DNA from: Capronia americana
Lineage: Eukaryota > Ascomycota > Eurotiomycetes > Chaetothyriales > Herpotrichiellaceae
DNA: 64,000 nucleotides
Assembly: GCA_016110215.1 (NCBI GenBank)
Contig: JADWQD010000011.1
Span: 1,302,001-1,366,000 of the forward strand
Direction: 5' to 3'
Of the stretch, positions 55,342-64,000 are shown in pieces. The position numbers and the translations under genes were made by a program. Under the pieces are notes generated by a model. It had not been told where the DNA came from. It saw only the letters and a list, made by a program, of their open reading frames with translations, and did not search any database. The number at the start of each line of letters is the position of its first letter. Position 1 is the first letter of the stretch.

Positions 55342-55909
55342 CTTAATCGAGGAGAAAGATTCGATGGACGGTGTAAGAGGGCGTTGCGGGAGCTCAAGGC
55401 AAGGTAGAGGTTCACTGCGGAGGAAGGAAAAGCGCAGACTCAATTCGAAAGAGATGGTGAATTCAAGGGCTGGATAAACAATACACGCGTGTTGTATGCC
55501 TACAGTATAAGTACGCCGCCCTTGGCACGGTCATTACAAGCACTCGGATAACCTTCCCGGTCACCGAGCCAAAAGAACGATCGAGCCACGGGAGATGCCG
55601 CCCTTGCTCACCGCAGGCTCGCACGAGTCACGGTGACCTGCGTGAGCGATCAGACAGGAGAGCAGAAGGCGCGTTAGTTACGGCAGCCTGTTATGGGGAT
55701 GGCTGTAGGTGGTTGCACAGCGGCTGGGGCGGCGTCGTGCAGTTGAAATGACGCTTCCGCCTCCGCCTCCACACGCGAACCGCGTCATGGACCTAAATTG
55801 ACATGTTTACGCGTCGAGGCTGAACTTCTGCCCGCTCACCCACCCACCACCCACCACTGTTTCCCGCGTCTCAACGATAACCGGCAGACAATCCGAGCAG
55901 CAGCCTACG
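55342..55909. promoter_or_regulatory. Bidirectional promoter with two MCB (ACGCGT) boxes
   Basis: 568 bp between the NASP-type chaperone and DPB2 start codons. Perfect ACGCGT palindromes occur at 55485-55490 and 55809-55814, with ACGCGA at 55773-55778. ACGCGT is the MBF site that drives G1/S transcription of DNA replication genes in yeasts. Confidence 0.6.
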
Positions 55910-58453
55910 ATGGAAGAGCCGGTATCAACTCCGGGGTTGCCTTCTCGGACATTCACAGCAGCCTCGAAGACACCGGCAAACGAACAAGTCTTCTCTTCGT
56001 CGCCGGGTTTTGGCACACCCACATATCCCATTAAAACCCGACCACCCAACTTCGCACACCCTTTTGCTGCGCAGCTGAACGCAAGCACAAGCGCGCATGG
56101 CGCCCCGACTGTCCTGCCGATTCTTCTCCCGCCTCAGACTCTAAGACCCGTTGCTTTCAGAACCCTCACGAAGAAGCACAACCTGACGTTGACTTCATCC
56201 GGGCTGGGCTTGCTCTCTACGTTTGTCGGCAGACACTGCGGCAGCGGATGGCGGGAAGAAGGTCTGGCCGAACGTGTGCTGGACGAAATAGCAAGGGTGT
56301 GGAAAAAATCGGGTGGCGGCTTGCTTATCGAGGATGGGCCGGACAAAAAGCTATCCAATATCCTTAAAAGTCTCGAGCCATGCATGTCTGGAGGACGGCT
56401 GGATACAGGCAAACTGTCTCGCACCAACAGCTCCGTTGGCAGTACAAATCTGTCGCGGTCGGGTTCATTTGCGAATCGACCTGGTGTGGGCAGAGACGAC
56501 AGTCAGACGAGCCCGGGTATCTCTGCCCTTGACGTGAATGGCGAGGCTTCCCGAGACATTGGTCAAGAAGACGACTCTCACCCTGATATACGATCCTATC
56601 TGAGACACATCTCAGCGTTCGACCAACCGCGTCTAGTATACTCAACGTCCAAAAAATCCCTGGAACCGGCCAACGGCAGTGCCAGCCTCCTCCCACCAAT
56701 CCAGCACAAGATCTCTATGTTTAGGAACAGGTACCACCTCGTCCATCAGCGACTGATGAGGAACGAATCCTTCCAAGCTCCGTCGTTCTCAACAGCGACC
56801 CGACCACCCAGTCTGCTACATTCAGCCAGCAGCCTGACAACTCAACAGAATGCGTACAAGATCACGCCGATATCGAACCTGCTCGGCCGATCCGGCACAT
56901 CACACCTTCTCCTGGGCATGCTAGCACACTCCGCAGCCGGGGACCTTGCCCTTACCGATCTATCCGGCAGCGTCGTCCTTGATCTCTCAGTCGCCCGTCC
57001 CGTCCCCGAAGACGGAGTATGGTTCTGTCCCGGCATGGTCGTCCTTGTCGAAGGCAGCTACGAAGAAGATGGCTCTCACAACTCCAACCTCGGCACCGCA
57101 GCAGGCGTAGGTGGCCAGATCAAGGGTGTATTCGTGGCAGACACGATGGCCGGTCCGCCAGCCGAACGAAGGGCACTAACGCTGGGCATATCCAACGGGA
57201 TGGGCGCGCAAACGCTCCATGCGAATGTGGGCGCTGGGTTCGGCTGGATCGATTTTCTTGGCCTTGGGAGCGAAAAGGCTATCGGTCCGCAAATGCGGCG
57301 TGTCCAAAGACGTATCTTCGGCCCCCCATCACAGACAATATCGAGCTCGGTCGCAGCGGCAGCTGATGAGGAAGAGCAAGAATCCGAACCCCCTCGTTGC
57401 AAAATTGCCATCCTAGGAGAATGCACCCTGGACTCCCCGCGTACGCTGGAAGCCATTCGCGCCATACTTTCCTCCTACCACACTTCCAGCTCCGGACACG
57501 TCTCCTCGCTGCCCCTCTCTATAGTTCTCATGGGCAACTTCGTCTCCGCGGCGAGCATGGCCGGCTCGACCAAGGGAGGGGGCAGCGTAGAATATAAAGA
57601 ACACTTCGACGCTTTGGCGTCCGTTCTATCGGAATTTTCGTTCCTGCTGGCGAACGTAAGCTTCGTATTCGTGCCCGGCGACAATGATCCATGGGCGAGC
57701 AGCTTTTCAGCTGGAGGCGCGACGATGGTCCCGAGGATGGGCGTGCCGGAGGTGTTTACGAGTCGTGTGCGACGGGCAGTGGCAACCGCAAACACCGAAG
57801 TCCACGGGAGTGGAGGCAAAGATAAAGATGCCGTGAAAGGGGAGGTCATCTGGGCGAGTAATCCCGCGAGAATGTGTCTTTTCGGCCCGGTCGAGGAAAT
57901 CGTGCTCTTCCGAGACGATATCACCGGCCGGTTCAGACGCCATGCTGTGACTTTCGCGAGGGCCGAGGGCGCAGACGAAGACGAGCAGCAACAAAATCAC
58001 CAACAAGGACTCACAGCACAGTCGCAGTCGCAGTGGCCGTCAACCACGAAGGGAGTCGATTTGGACGCGGACGGCGACGATGAAATCCACGCCGCGGCAT
58101 CACATGTCCCCAACACGACACTCTCCAGCTCGCCCAGCATCCAGGCGGCGCGGAAACTCATCAAAACCCTCGTCGATCAGTCCCACCTGTCGCCCTTCCC
58201 ACTGCACGCGCGGCCTCAACTCTGGGACCATGCCTCCTCCCTGTCTCTCTACCCGCTGCCTACCGCGCTGGTGCTCTGTGATTCCGAGATGCCGGCCTTC
58301 GCCATCACCTACGAGGCATGCCACGTCATGAACGTCGGGCGTGTTATCGACGAGTTGGCCCTGCGGAAGGATAGCAGGGGCAGCGGTGTAGCCAGATGGA
58401 TCGAGTATGACTGCAGGAGGGGACGCGGCGAGGTGAGGAGCGTCAGATTCTGA
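55910..58453 (+). CDS. DPB2: DNA polymerase epsilon subunit B
   Basis: Single exon, 847 residues. The N-terminal helical part (LRPVAFRTLTKKHNLTLTSSGLGLL, LAERVLDEIARVWKK) is the Dpb2 N-terminal domain that binds GINS. An OB-fold region follows (KITPISNLLGRSGTSHLLLGMLAHSAAGDLALTDLSGSVVLDLS), then the inactive calcineurin-like phosphodiesterase domain with IAILGECTLDSPRTLEAI, SIVLMGNFVSAAS, FVFVPGDNDPW, ASNPARMCLFGPVEEIVLFRDDI, and DHASSLSLYPLPTALVLCD. It anchors the leading-strand polymerase to the CMG helicase. The phosphodiesterase metal ligands are degenerate, as always in this family. The length exceeds the yeast protein because of Ser- and Gln-rich disordered insertions at about 165-220 and 690-740. 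Confidence 0.96.
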   Translation: MEEPVSTPGLPSRTFTAASKTPANEQVFSSSPGFGTPTYPIKTRPPNFAHPFAAQLNASTSAHGAPTVLPILLPPQTLRPVAFRTLTKKHNLTLTSSGLGLLSTFVGRHCGSGWREEGLAERVLDEIARVWKKSGGGLLIEDGPDKKLSNILKSLEPCMSGGRLDTGKLSRTNSSVGSTNLSRSGSFANRPGVGRDDSQTSPGISALDVNGEASRDIGQEDDSHPDIRSYLRHISAFDQPRLVYSTSKKSLEPANGSASLLPPIQHKISMFRNRYHLVHQRLMRNESFQAPSFSTATRPPSLLHSASSLTTQQNAYKITPISNLLGRSGTSHLLLGMLAHSAAGDLALTDLSGSVVLDLSVARPVPEDGVWFCPGMVVLVEGSYEEDGSHNSNLGTAAGVGGQIKGVFVADTMAGPPAERRALTLGISNGMGAQTLHANVGAGFGWIDFLGLGSEKAIGPQMRRVQRRIFGPPSQTISSSVAAAADEEEQESEPPRCKIAILGECTLDSPRTLEAIRAILSSYHTSSSGHVSSLPLSIVLMGNFVSAASMAGSTKGGGSVEYKEHFDALASVLSEFSFLLANVSFVFVPGDNDPWASSFSAGGATMVPRMGVPEVFTSRVRRAVATANTEVHGSGGKDKDAVKGEVIWASNPARMCLFGPVEEIVLFRDDITGRFRRHAVTFARAEGADEDEQQQNHQQGLTAQSQSQWPSTTKGVDLDADGDDEIHAAASHVPNTTLSSSPSIQAARKLIKTLVDQSHLSPFPLHARPQLWDHASSLSLYPLPTALVLCDSEMPAFAITYEACHVMNVGRVIDELALRKDSRGSGVARWIEYDCRRGRGEVRSVRF

Positions 58454-58615
58454 ATCAACGAGGCGTAGAGTGTTTGAGCGGGCGAGGCAGAAGATACGAA
58501 ATGCTGGATGTTGGATGTTGAATGCTAAATGCCAGATGCTAAATTCTGAATCCTTGGATATAATGGGATGGTCATAATGATGATGATACGAGTCTAGAGT
58601 CGTTCCTACGATACG

Positions 58616-58678
58616 ACTGAGTACCTGTACTGAGTACCTGTACTGAGTACCTGTACTGAGTACCTGTACTGAGTACCT
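58616..58678. repeat. 13-bp tandem repeat, about 4.8 copies
   Basis: Perfect tandem units GTACCTGTACTGA. Each unit contains the inverted words GTAC and the half-palindrome AGTAC, so single strands can fold. Confidence 0.92.
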
Positions 58679-58855
58679 ATAGTCCCTCCCTCCCCTTCGT
58701 CTCATGATCGTGCCTCATGACCCAGGGGAGTCGATTCTATATTCTATATTCTGAGACACGACGACATCCGCTTTGGTTTGGTTTGGTACCGCACTGCACT
58801 GCACTGCGCTGTGCGTGCGTGTGTGCGTGTATATTTGTGATTGATCCGGGGGGTT

Positions 58856-58887
58856 TCCTTCCCTTCCCTTCCCTTCCCCTCCCTTCC
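58856..58887. repeat. TTCCC pentamer repeat
   Basis: About six TTCCC units with one imperfect copy, just past the stop codon of the phosphopantetheinyl transferase gene. Confidence 0.85.
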
Positions 58888-58913
58888 GCCTCGCTCACCA
58901 GTACGCTCAAAGA

Positions 58914-60719
58914 TCACCGTTCCAAACAGGTACACCACCCTTCGGCGCAGGGTCTGATATCCTTGTCGAAATCCAGCCGTAGCCACCATCCGCTGCCCTC
59001 GCCGAACGTGCCGGCCTCGCCTGGGATGGCGCGTTCGCTGACGCCTCGGATGGCGGTCGCGATCATGAAGTCCTGATCGTACGCGACCAGCTCGATCTTC
59101 ACGTCCTCGACTCTCTTGCCCTTGAACAGGGTCGTCATGCCGCGCTCCGCTTTGTCGGGGGCCGTCCACTTCGCTGTCTCGGTCGGTTCCGGGTGGTGGT
59201 GGTGTTCCGCTCCTGGGAGAGAGTTGGGAGGAGGTTCCAGCAAGGACGGCGTGGCTGGCGAGTCTGGGAATGGGGAGAGGTACTCGTGGGGACGGACGTA
59301 AGCTGCGCCGTGGGTCAGGCTGCTCGCGGCGGGGAAGGAGAGCTTTCTCGGGTTATGCGACGCGTCCGTCGGTGTCGGGGAAGACATGGACGGGTGGCGG
59401 TGCTGTGCGTACATGTCCGCGGCAGGGATGGAGGAGGTCCTCCGATGGGCTGTGGCGCCGTTGGTCTCGAGTGGTGGGAGTGTGGCACCAGAGTGGCCTC
59501 TCGTGTGCATCATGCCCTTTGCGTCGTCGCCTGTTGTGGGTATCGTCGACTTCCCTCCGACAGCCGCGGCGGATGGCGGACTGTTCGCGCCAATTGATTT
59601 CCTATGCGCGTATATATCAGCCGAGGCTGGGAGGGGCGTTGTCTGGTTCTCGAGAATAGTTTGTGTGGCGCTACTGCTATTTCTCCCGGGACGGGTGTCC
59701 AGTGTGGCGCTTGCGGCTCGTGGATCTCGTTGCTGGGGAAAGGGAGGTGGAGGCGGCGGAGCATGGACGTTGAGGAATTCCAATTCCCTGAGCCAGCTCG
59801 CCAGGAGACCTTCGCCGACCATCTTGATGTAGGCTTCCTTGAGACCCCAATAGGCGTAGAAGCGCCTCAGCTTTAGTTTGATCATCTTCGCTTCATGTTC
59901 ACTGAAGACGCTGCTGTTGTCGCCTTTGCTATCCCTTGGAGACGAGGCCGTGGAGGAGGGGTCCGAATCACTCCATTCGCCTTCCTCGCGTTCCTTGACA
60001 GGCACGTGCACCGGTGTCTGTCGCATGTGTATCCTCTCCCGGTCGGAGAACATTTCCGCAAAGATTTCGATCCATTCGTCAAATTTCGCCTGCGTGGTCA
60101 GGTCCTTGGGCGTGCGTTTGTCTTCGTTGGTGCATGCTATGTCGACCCCTAGGCGGATTATGTTACGATCGTCAAAGGCCGTGCATGTCGGGTGGCTGTT
60201 AAGGTCTATCTGAGCAAGCGAGTCGAGCACGGTAGGGGAGACAGGCCCTGGATTGGACCTGATGGCCGAGGGAAGTTGGGCAGTGGGTGTCGAGCAGCCG
60301 ATGATGGTGACCAGGCCTGCTTGGTGGGAAACGTTAAACTCGAGGCCTCGGATCCGGCATGGCTCTCCATAGATAGGATCGCTCTCGTCATAGATGTCCG
60401 TGGTTGACCAGTCCTCCGGTGGTTCCCAGTACGGTCGTCGGTGAGGAGCCGGCGTCCTTGAGACCTGCACGTCAGACCAAGGGATCTTGGCCCGCCGATG
60501 AATGAATGTATACTTCAGCAACGCGCTGGCGAGAGACATGAAACGATCCGCCGGCCGGATGAAGCGGGTGACGGCTTCTTGGTCCGTACGTTTCAGCGTC
60601 GAGAGCAGTGGCAGGGTATGGAGCGATTTGGGGTTGTGCGGTTGAGGGACATAGGGCCGGGTATCGATGTACCACCGGTTGATCGTGGTTTCGAAGTTTT
60701 CCGGACAATGGCGCTTCAT
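58914..60719 (-). CDS. npgA: 4'-phosphopantetheinyl transferase (NpgA/Lys5 type) with large insertion
   Basis: Single exon, 601 residues. Sfp-type motifs are all present: IRGLEFNVSHQAGLV (about 124-137), LGVDIACTNED with the metal-binding Asp193 (190-200), FYAYWGLKEAYIKMVGEG with the WxxKEAxxK core (288-304), and a C-terminal VKIELVAYDQDFMIATAIRGVS. The enzyme moves phosphopantetheine from CoA to carrier domains of polyketide synthases, non-ribosomal peptide synthetases and alpha-aminoadipate reductase. The family is usually 300-350 residues; here a disordered segment of about 220 residues (about 318-540; Pro runs, His-rich, Ser-rich) lies between the KEA helix and the last strands, and a smaller acidic insert at about 243-275 precedes the KEA helix. 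No frame break is seen, so the insertions are translated unless an intron was missed. Confidence 0.92.
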   Translation of the reverse strand: MKRHCPENFETTINRWYIDTRPYVPQPHNPKSLHTLPLLSTLKRTDQEAVTRFIRPADRFMSLASALLKYTFIHRRAKIPWSDVQVSRTPAPHRRPYWEPPEDWSTTDIYDESDPIYGEPCRIRGLEFNVSHQAGLVTIIGCSTPTAQLPSAIRSNPGPVSPTVLDSLAQIDLNSHPTCTAFDDRNIIRLGVDIACTNEDKRTPKDLTTQAKFDEWIEIFAEMFSDRERIHMRQTPVHVPVKEREEGEWSDSDPSSTASSPRDSKGDNSSVFSEHEAKMIKLKLRRFYAYWGLKEAYIKMVGEGLLASWLRELEFLNVHAPPPPPPFPQQRDPRAASATLDTRPGRNSSSATQTILENQTTPLPASADIYAHRKSIGANSPPSAAAVGGKSTIPTTGDDAKGMMHTRGHSGATLPPLETNGATAHRRTSSIPAADMYAQHRHPSMSSPTPTDASHNPRKLSFPAASSLTHGAAYVRPHEYLSPFPDSPATPSLLEPPPNSLPGAEHHHHPEPTETAKWTAPDKAERGMTTLFKGKRVEDVKIELVAYDQDFMIATAIRGVSERAIPGEAGTFGEGSGWWLRLDFDKDIRPCAEGWCTCLER

Positions 60720-61468
60720 CTTGAATGATGTCGTCTAGCTGCTTCGGGGTTTGAACGAGTGACGGCGGTGAATATTTCGAAACCCGCAGCGCCGCGTTTC
60801 ATGAGTAGTGGGTGTGTTCTTGACAATCTCTGAGGTCTTGGGTGACGGGTTGACCTTGGGAGAAAGCGATATTGTCAGGTGAAGTGGATCAAGGACACTG
60901 ATGGTCGAGGTGCTGTTCGCCCAAGAGAGGTCCCAGCATTGAAGTTATCGCCGAGTCTTTCTTTTAATGATCCTACGCAACAGTCCAGAGGCTAGCTGTT
61001 CAATGGAATAAGGATTCAACGCAAGAGATCTAGAATATGCGGATGAGCGAGCTCACGATGCCAGTCAAGAAGTCATGAACCAGCCGCGAGAGACGCGGTC
61101 GGTGTCATGCATCATAATTGTCTTATTTTAGCAAAGGCCGAAGTTCAAGGATCAACGGCGGCGGAGGTTCCACGAGGCTGATGCTTAAGCCCTTCTGAAC
61201 CCTGCATCGAGATTCCATCTGCTATTGGGTGGGATGAGCATCAGCATCGCAGATTCGACACGGGCCTCAAGGGCGCAGATTGAGAGCTGGACGATTGCGG
61301 CGTGGCCAATCAGAGCGCAGGCGAAAGTTCCCGATCGAAATAATTTTCGGGGGCGGCGAGAAGTGCCTGTCATCGCTGCAGCAAGTGACTCAGGGAGCAG
61401 ATAAAGATTCACTCAGGAATCGAATAATTGTCCCTTCGGCCTTAGTCTCTTCTACACATGTCGCGTCA
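60720..61468. other. Divergent intergenic region npgA/SNO1
   Basis: About 750 bp holding the promoters of the phosphopantetheinyl transferase (minus) and the PdxT/Sno1 gene (plus). No other gene seen. Confidence 0.6.
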
Positions 61469-62341
61469 ATGACCATCACCGTGGGTGTGCTGGCCTTGCA
61501 AGGCGCTTTCTTGGAACATTTGGTCTTACTGAGGCGCGCTGCGGACTATCTGCGGACAGAAGGCATTGCGGCCGCCTTCGAGTTTACAGAAGTCAGAAAC
61601 GTGAAAGACCTGACGAGGTGCGACGCATTGATTATTCCCGGTGGAGAAAGCACCACAATCGCACTCGTGGCCGCCCAGTCAGGCCTCCTAGAACCACTCA
61701 GAGAGTTCGTCAAGTATGTGTCCCTGCGTTGACGCTTGCTGCACCCGGGTGGCTGACACATTCCTCCCAGAGTCCTCCGCAAACCGACATGGGGCACTTG
61801 CGCTGGTCTGATCCTGCTTGCAGAAGCAGCGAATGCCACTAAGAAAGGTGGCCAGGACCTAATCGGCGGACTCGACGTCAGAGTGAACAGAAACCACTTC
61901 GGACGGCAGGTCGAAAGCTTCCAAGCCGATGTAGATTTGCCGTTCCTCTCCACCAACGGAGATGTCTCAGGGGCTCCCTTCCCAGGAGTTTTCATTCGAG
62001 CCCCTGTCGTCGAGAAGATCCTGCCCAATGTCGAAGGTATCCAGAAAGGGGAACAACAAGTGGCTGAAACTGTGGTTGCACCGTCCAAGTCTGCCAAGGA
62101 TGACCATGCGAGGATGGCAATGAGCTCTCACGTTGATATTATGGCCAAGTTACCTGGTCGGCTGAAGAAAGCCGCTGCAATGGGTGCCGAAGTGAGTGCC
62201 GGCGAGGAAACAGGGGATATAATCGCTGTCAAGCAAGGCAACGTCTTCGGAACCAGCTTTCATCCTGAATTGACATCTGATATCCGTATACATGTCTGGT
62301 GGTTGAGGCAGGTATTGGACGCTGTTGGGACGGCTCATTGA
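61469..62341 (+). CDS. SNO1: Pyridoxal 5'-phosphate synthase glutaminase subunit (PdxT/Sno1)
   Basis: Two exons, 61469-61713 and 61771-62341 (57 bp intron), 271 residues. Class I glutamine amidotransferase: VGVLALQGAFLEHLVLLRRA, the oxyanion block IPGGESTT, the nucleophile Cys92 in WGTCAGLILLA, and the His/Glu pair in GTSFHPELTSD. It releases ammonia from glutamine for the Snz/PdxS synthase in vitamin B6 formation. Compared with bacterial PdxT (about 190-200 residues) it has an insertion at about 165-220 (GIQKGEQQVAETVVAPSK...), common in fungi. The partner synthase is not in this window. It is divergent from npgA and ends 90 bp from the convergent CBC2 gene. Confidence 0.96.
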
Positions 62342-62431
62342 TGCGGCGATAGATGCAGAATATCTGCTTGACAAAGGAGTCCGGAGTCCAGGAACCAGGC
62401 GAGTGTAGAATCGTGTACATATTGATGTCCC

Positions 62432-63054
62432 TCATCTGCCACTGCCGTATTCTTCCTCTTCCTTTCTCCGCTCCGCATCAATAGCTCGGCCATAACCTCC
62501 TCTACCTGGATCAAACTCGTCCCGGTATTCGTCTCTTACCTGTCCGCCGGACTTGCCGCGGCCATATTGTCTGCCTTCTTGAAATCCCGCATCGAGGTCG
62601 GTTCGGATGACACGTTCGTCAAGCTTAGTGCCTCCGATATACTTCAAGCAGTCGAGTGCCTCTTGGTGAGTGTAGTACTCGACGAAGCAGAAGCCGCAAG
62701 GGGTCTTCTGAAATCGATCTAACCCCATGACAAGTCGTTTGATCTCGCCGCACTTGGAGAACAGCTCGTGGATTTGCTCCTCGGTGGTATAGAACGACCT
62801 GCATGCGCGTAAGTCCTCGGCCTAGAAGTGGGCATTTGGAGACGAACAGATTGCCGACATAGATCGTGGTAGCATCTTTCAAAAGATCAAACTCGTCTTG
62901 CTGCTTGTCGTTCTCCTCTTGCTGGTCTCTTCCATACTTGCCCTTCTTCTGCGTGCGAGTCAGTCCAGACTGTTCCTCGTAACCATGAAGGGATACCGCT
63001 CACTCGAGAAGAATAATACGTGCTAGGTCTGTCGAGCCTTTCAACGGTAGACAT
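62432..63054 (-). CDS. CBC2: Nuclear cap-binding protein subunit 2 (CBP20)
   Basis: Three exons, 63004-63054, 62848-62948 and 62432-62798 (introns 55 and 49 bp), 172 residues. One RRM: RNP2 TIYVGNLSFYTTEEQIHELF is restored by the second splice, and RNP1 is CGFCFVEYYTHQEALDCL. Tyrosine in the N-terminal STYYSSR and the segment RTDLDAGFQEGRQYGRGKSGGQVRDEYR supply the family cap-stacking and cap-contact residues. The C-terminus is short and Gly/Arg/Glu-rich. Together with CBP80 it binds the m7G cap of nascent RNA. The donor of intron 2 is GTTCGT, weaker than usual, but it is the only choice that keeps the conserved RRM. Confidence 0.96.
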
Positions 63055-63298
63055 GGCTGCTGATTGCGTGTCAATGCCGGCGCGGATGACTCTTGGTGGT
63101 GAACGAAGCAAAGATACTTGGAAGTGAGTGACGAAAGAAGCTGCGGCGCGCCGCGTCAAAGCGCGACAAGCGCATTTTCACTTTCACTTGCACTTCAGCA
63201 ACCACAATCACTACAAACTGTCGCTTGTGGCCGCCCAGGACTTGATCATTGATATGCCACCCTAATCTCGCCACTGCTGGGCTCGTGATAATCCCAAA

Positions 63299-64000
63299 AT
63301 GCCCAAGGTAATCGGATACACACCGCCATACCTCTGCCGCCCGTCGCCAGGCTCCAAGATCTTCACAGACCCAGAACCTCAGTCGCCCGTATCTCCCTCA
63401 AAACGCTCGTACGACACCGGCTCCCCTTCGCAATCGCCGCGCCAGGTCCCTAGGAGACTTGTTGCAAGCAGAGGTACAGAAATATTTACTGTCGTGGGCA
63501 ACAAGATTAGATGGGCGGATCTTGCGACAGTGCGAGATGAATGGGAAGAAAACGCAAAGTCTGGCCTTGGCCTGTCTCGCACTGACGGAGGAGAAGTTGC
63601 CGAGGGCACAAGCTACAAAGTAAGCCGCTGGTTTGTCCTGTGCGAAAGGGCGTCGCTGACAGGTGCAGACACTTGCTGTCCCAGTCTATTACCAGATCCA
63701 CCAGATCTTGATATCTCCCTCTGGCTTCTTCCTGGCCATTTGCACCGAGCACACTGTCCATATTGCCGTTCTGCCCGATCCCTCAAGGCTGAAGGAGCGC
63801 AAACAGTCTTCATTAAAGGTCAAGACATATCAGCTGGGCCCGACAGTCCACGTCATTCCGGAGTCTCCACTGGTATCAGTGCTATGGCATCCCTTGGCTC
63901 ATGCAACAACCACGACCGACTGCCTGGTCACTGTCACTGCCGAGGCTGCAGTGCGACTATGGGAGTTCGACAAATCGAGCAACTGGTCCTTTGACCGCCC
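63299..64000 (+). CDS. NUP82: Nup82-type nucleoporin, N-terminal part (3' end outside window)
   Basis: Exon 1 is 63299-63619 (107 codons), followed by a 49 bp intron (63620-63668) and exon 2 running off the window from 63669. The visible 217 residues begin MPKVIGYTPPYL, pass through a Ser/Pro-rich segment, then form beta-propeller strands: EIFTVVGNKIRWADLATVRDEWEE, VYYQIHQILISPSGFFLAICTEHTVHIAVLPD, PLVSVLWHP, and DCLVTVTAEAAVRLWEFD. This matches the fungal Nup82 propeller of the cytoplasmic mRNA-export platform of the nuclear pore. The start is 244 bp from the divergent CBC2 start, so another RNA-export factor shares the promoter region. The identity rests on the N-terminus only. Confidence 0.85.

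Larger units (their letters stand above)
58454..58913. other. Convergent 3' intergenic region with tandem repeats
   Basis: 460 bp dominated by short-period repeats: ATGCT/ATGTT words near 58500-58550, a 13-bp array at 58616-58678 and TTCCC units at 58856-58887. It contains the 3' ends of DPB2 and the phosphopantetheinyl transferase gene. Confidence 0.7.

Overview
The window is nuclear DNA of a filamentous ascomycete (Pezizomycotina). The evidence is 26 protein genes, most with short spliceosomal introns. I place 42 introns by reading-frame joins, nearly all 49-117 bp, with GT-AG ends and often a CTAAC-type branch site. Several products are typical of this group: an Sfp-type phosphopantetheinyl transferase, a LaeA-like methyltransferase, a Zn2Cys6 factor and a Nup82-type nucleoporin. 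The exact order is not decidable from sequence alone; Eurotiomycetes or a close class is only a guess. No CRISPR array, tRNA, rRNA or intact transposon was recognised.

Layout: 1-20.3 kb is mostly housekeeping and RNA biology: the arginyl-tRNA synthetase 3' end, a large disordered protein, a TRP/FLC-family membrane protein, Hrp1 (with a 1.29 kb intron), a decayed ubiquitin-conjugating-enzyme-like fragment, the Gyp1 RabGAP and Mpe1. From 21.4 to 32.7 kb it is more accessory: a paraoxonase-like propeller protein and a divergent carboxylesterase, a small secreted protein, an acidic protein, an Hsp20 chaperone with a perfect heat-shock element, and a membrane RING-H2 protein. From 33.8 to 40.3 kb lie a LaeA-like methyltransferase, a divergent O-methyltransferase and an MFS transporter, resembling a small secondary-metabolism group without a core synthase.

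From 41.1 to 49.2 kb is the most coherent unit: mitochondrial FAD glycerol-3-phosphate dehydrogenase (GUT2), an aquaglyceroporin and glycerol kinase (GUT1). Uptake, phosphorylation and oxidation of glycerol lie side by side, with the channel and the kinase sharing one divergent promoter. A Zn2Cys6 regulator (50.2-52.6 kb) follows directly and could control them.

From 53.3 to 64 kb conserved genes return: a RidA-family protein, a NASP/Sim3-type histone chaperone divergent from DNA polymerase epsilon subunit Dpb2 (with two ACGCGT boxes between them), phosphopantetheinyl transferase divergent from the vitamin B6 glutaminase Sno1, cap-binding protein Cbc2, and the 5' part of Nup82, cut by the window end. 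All multi-exon coordinates are frame-checked by hand: summed exon lengths are divisible by three and splice junctions restore family motifs. No transcript evidence was available.
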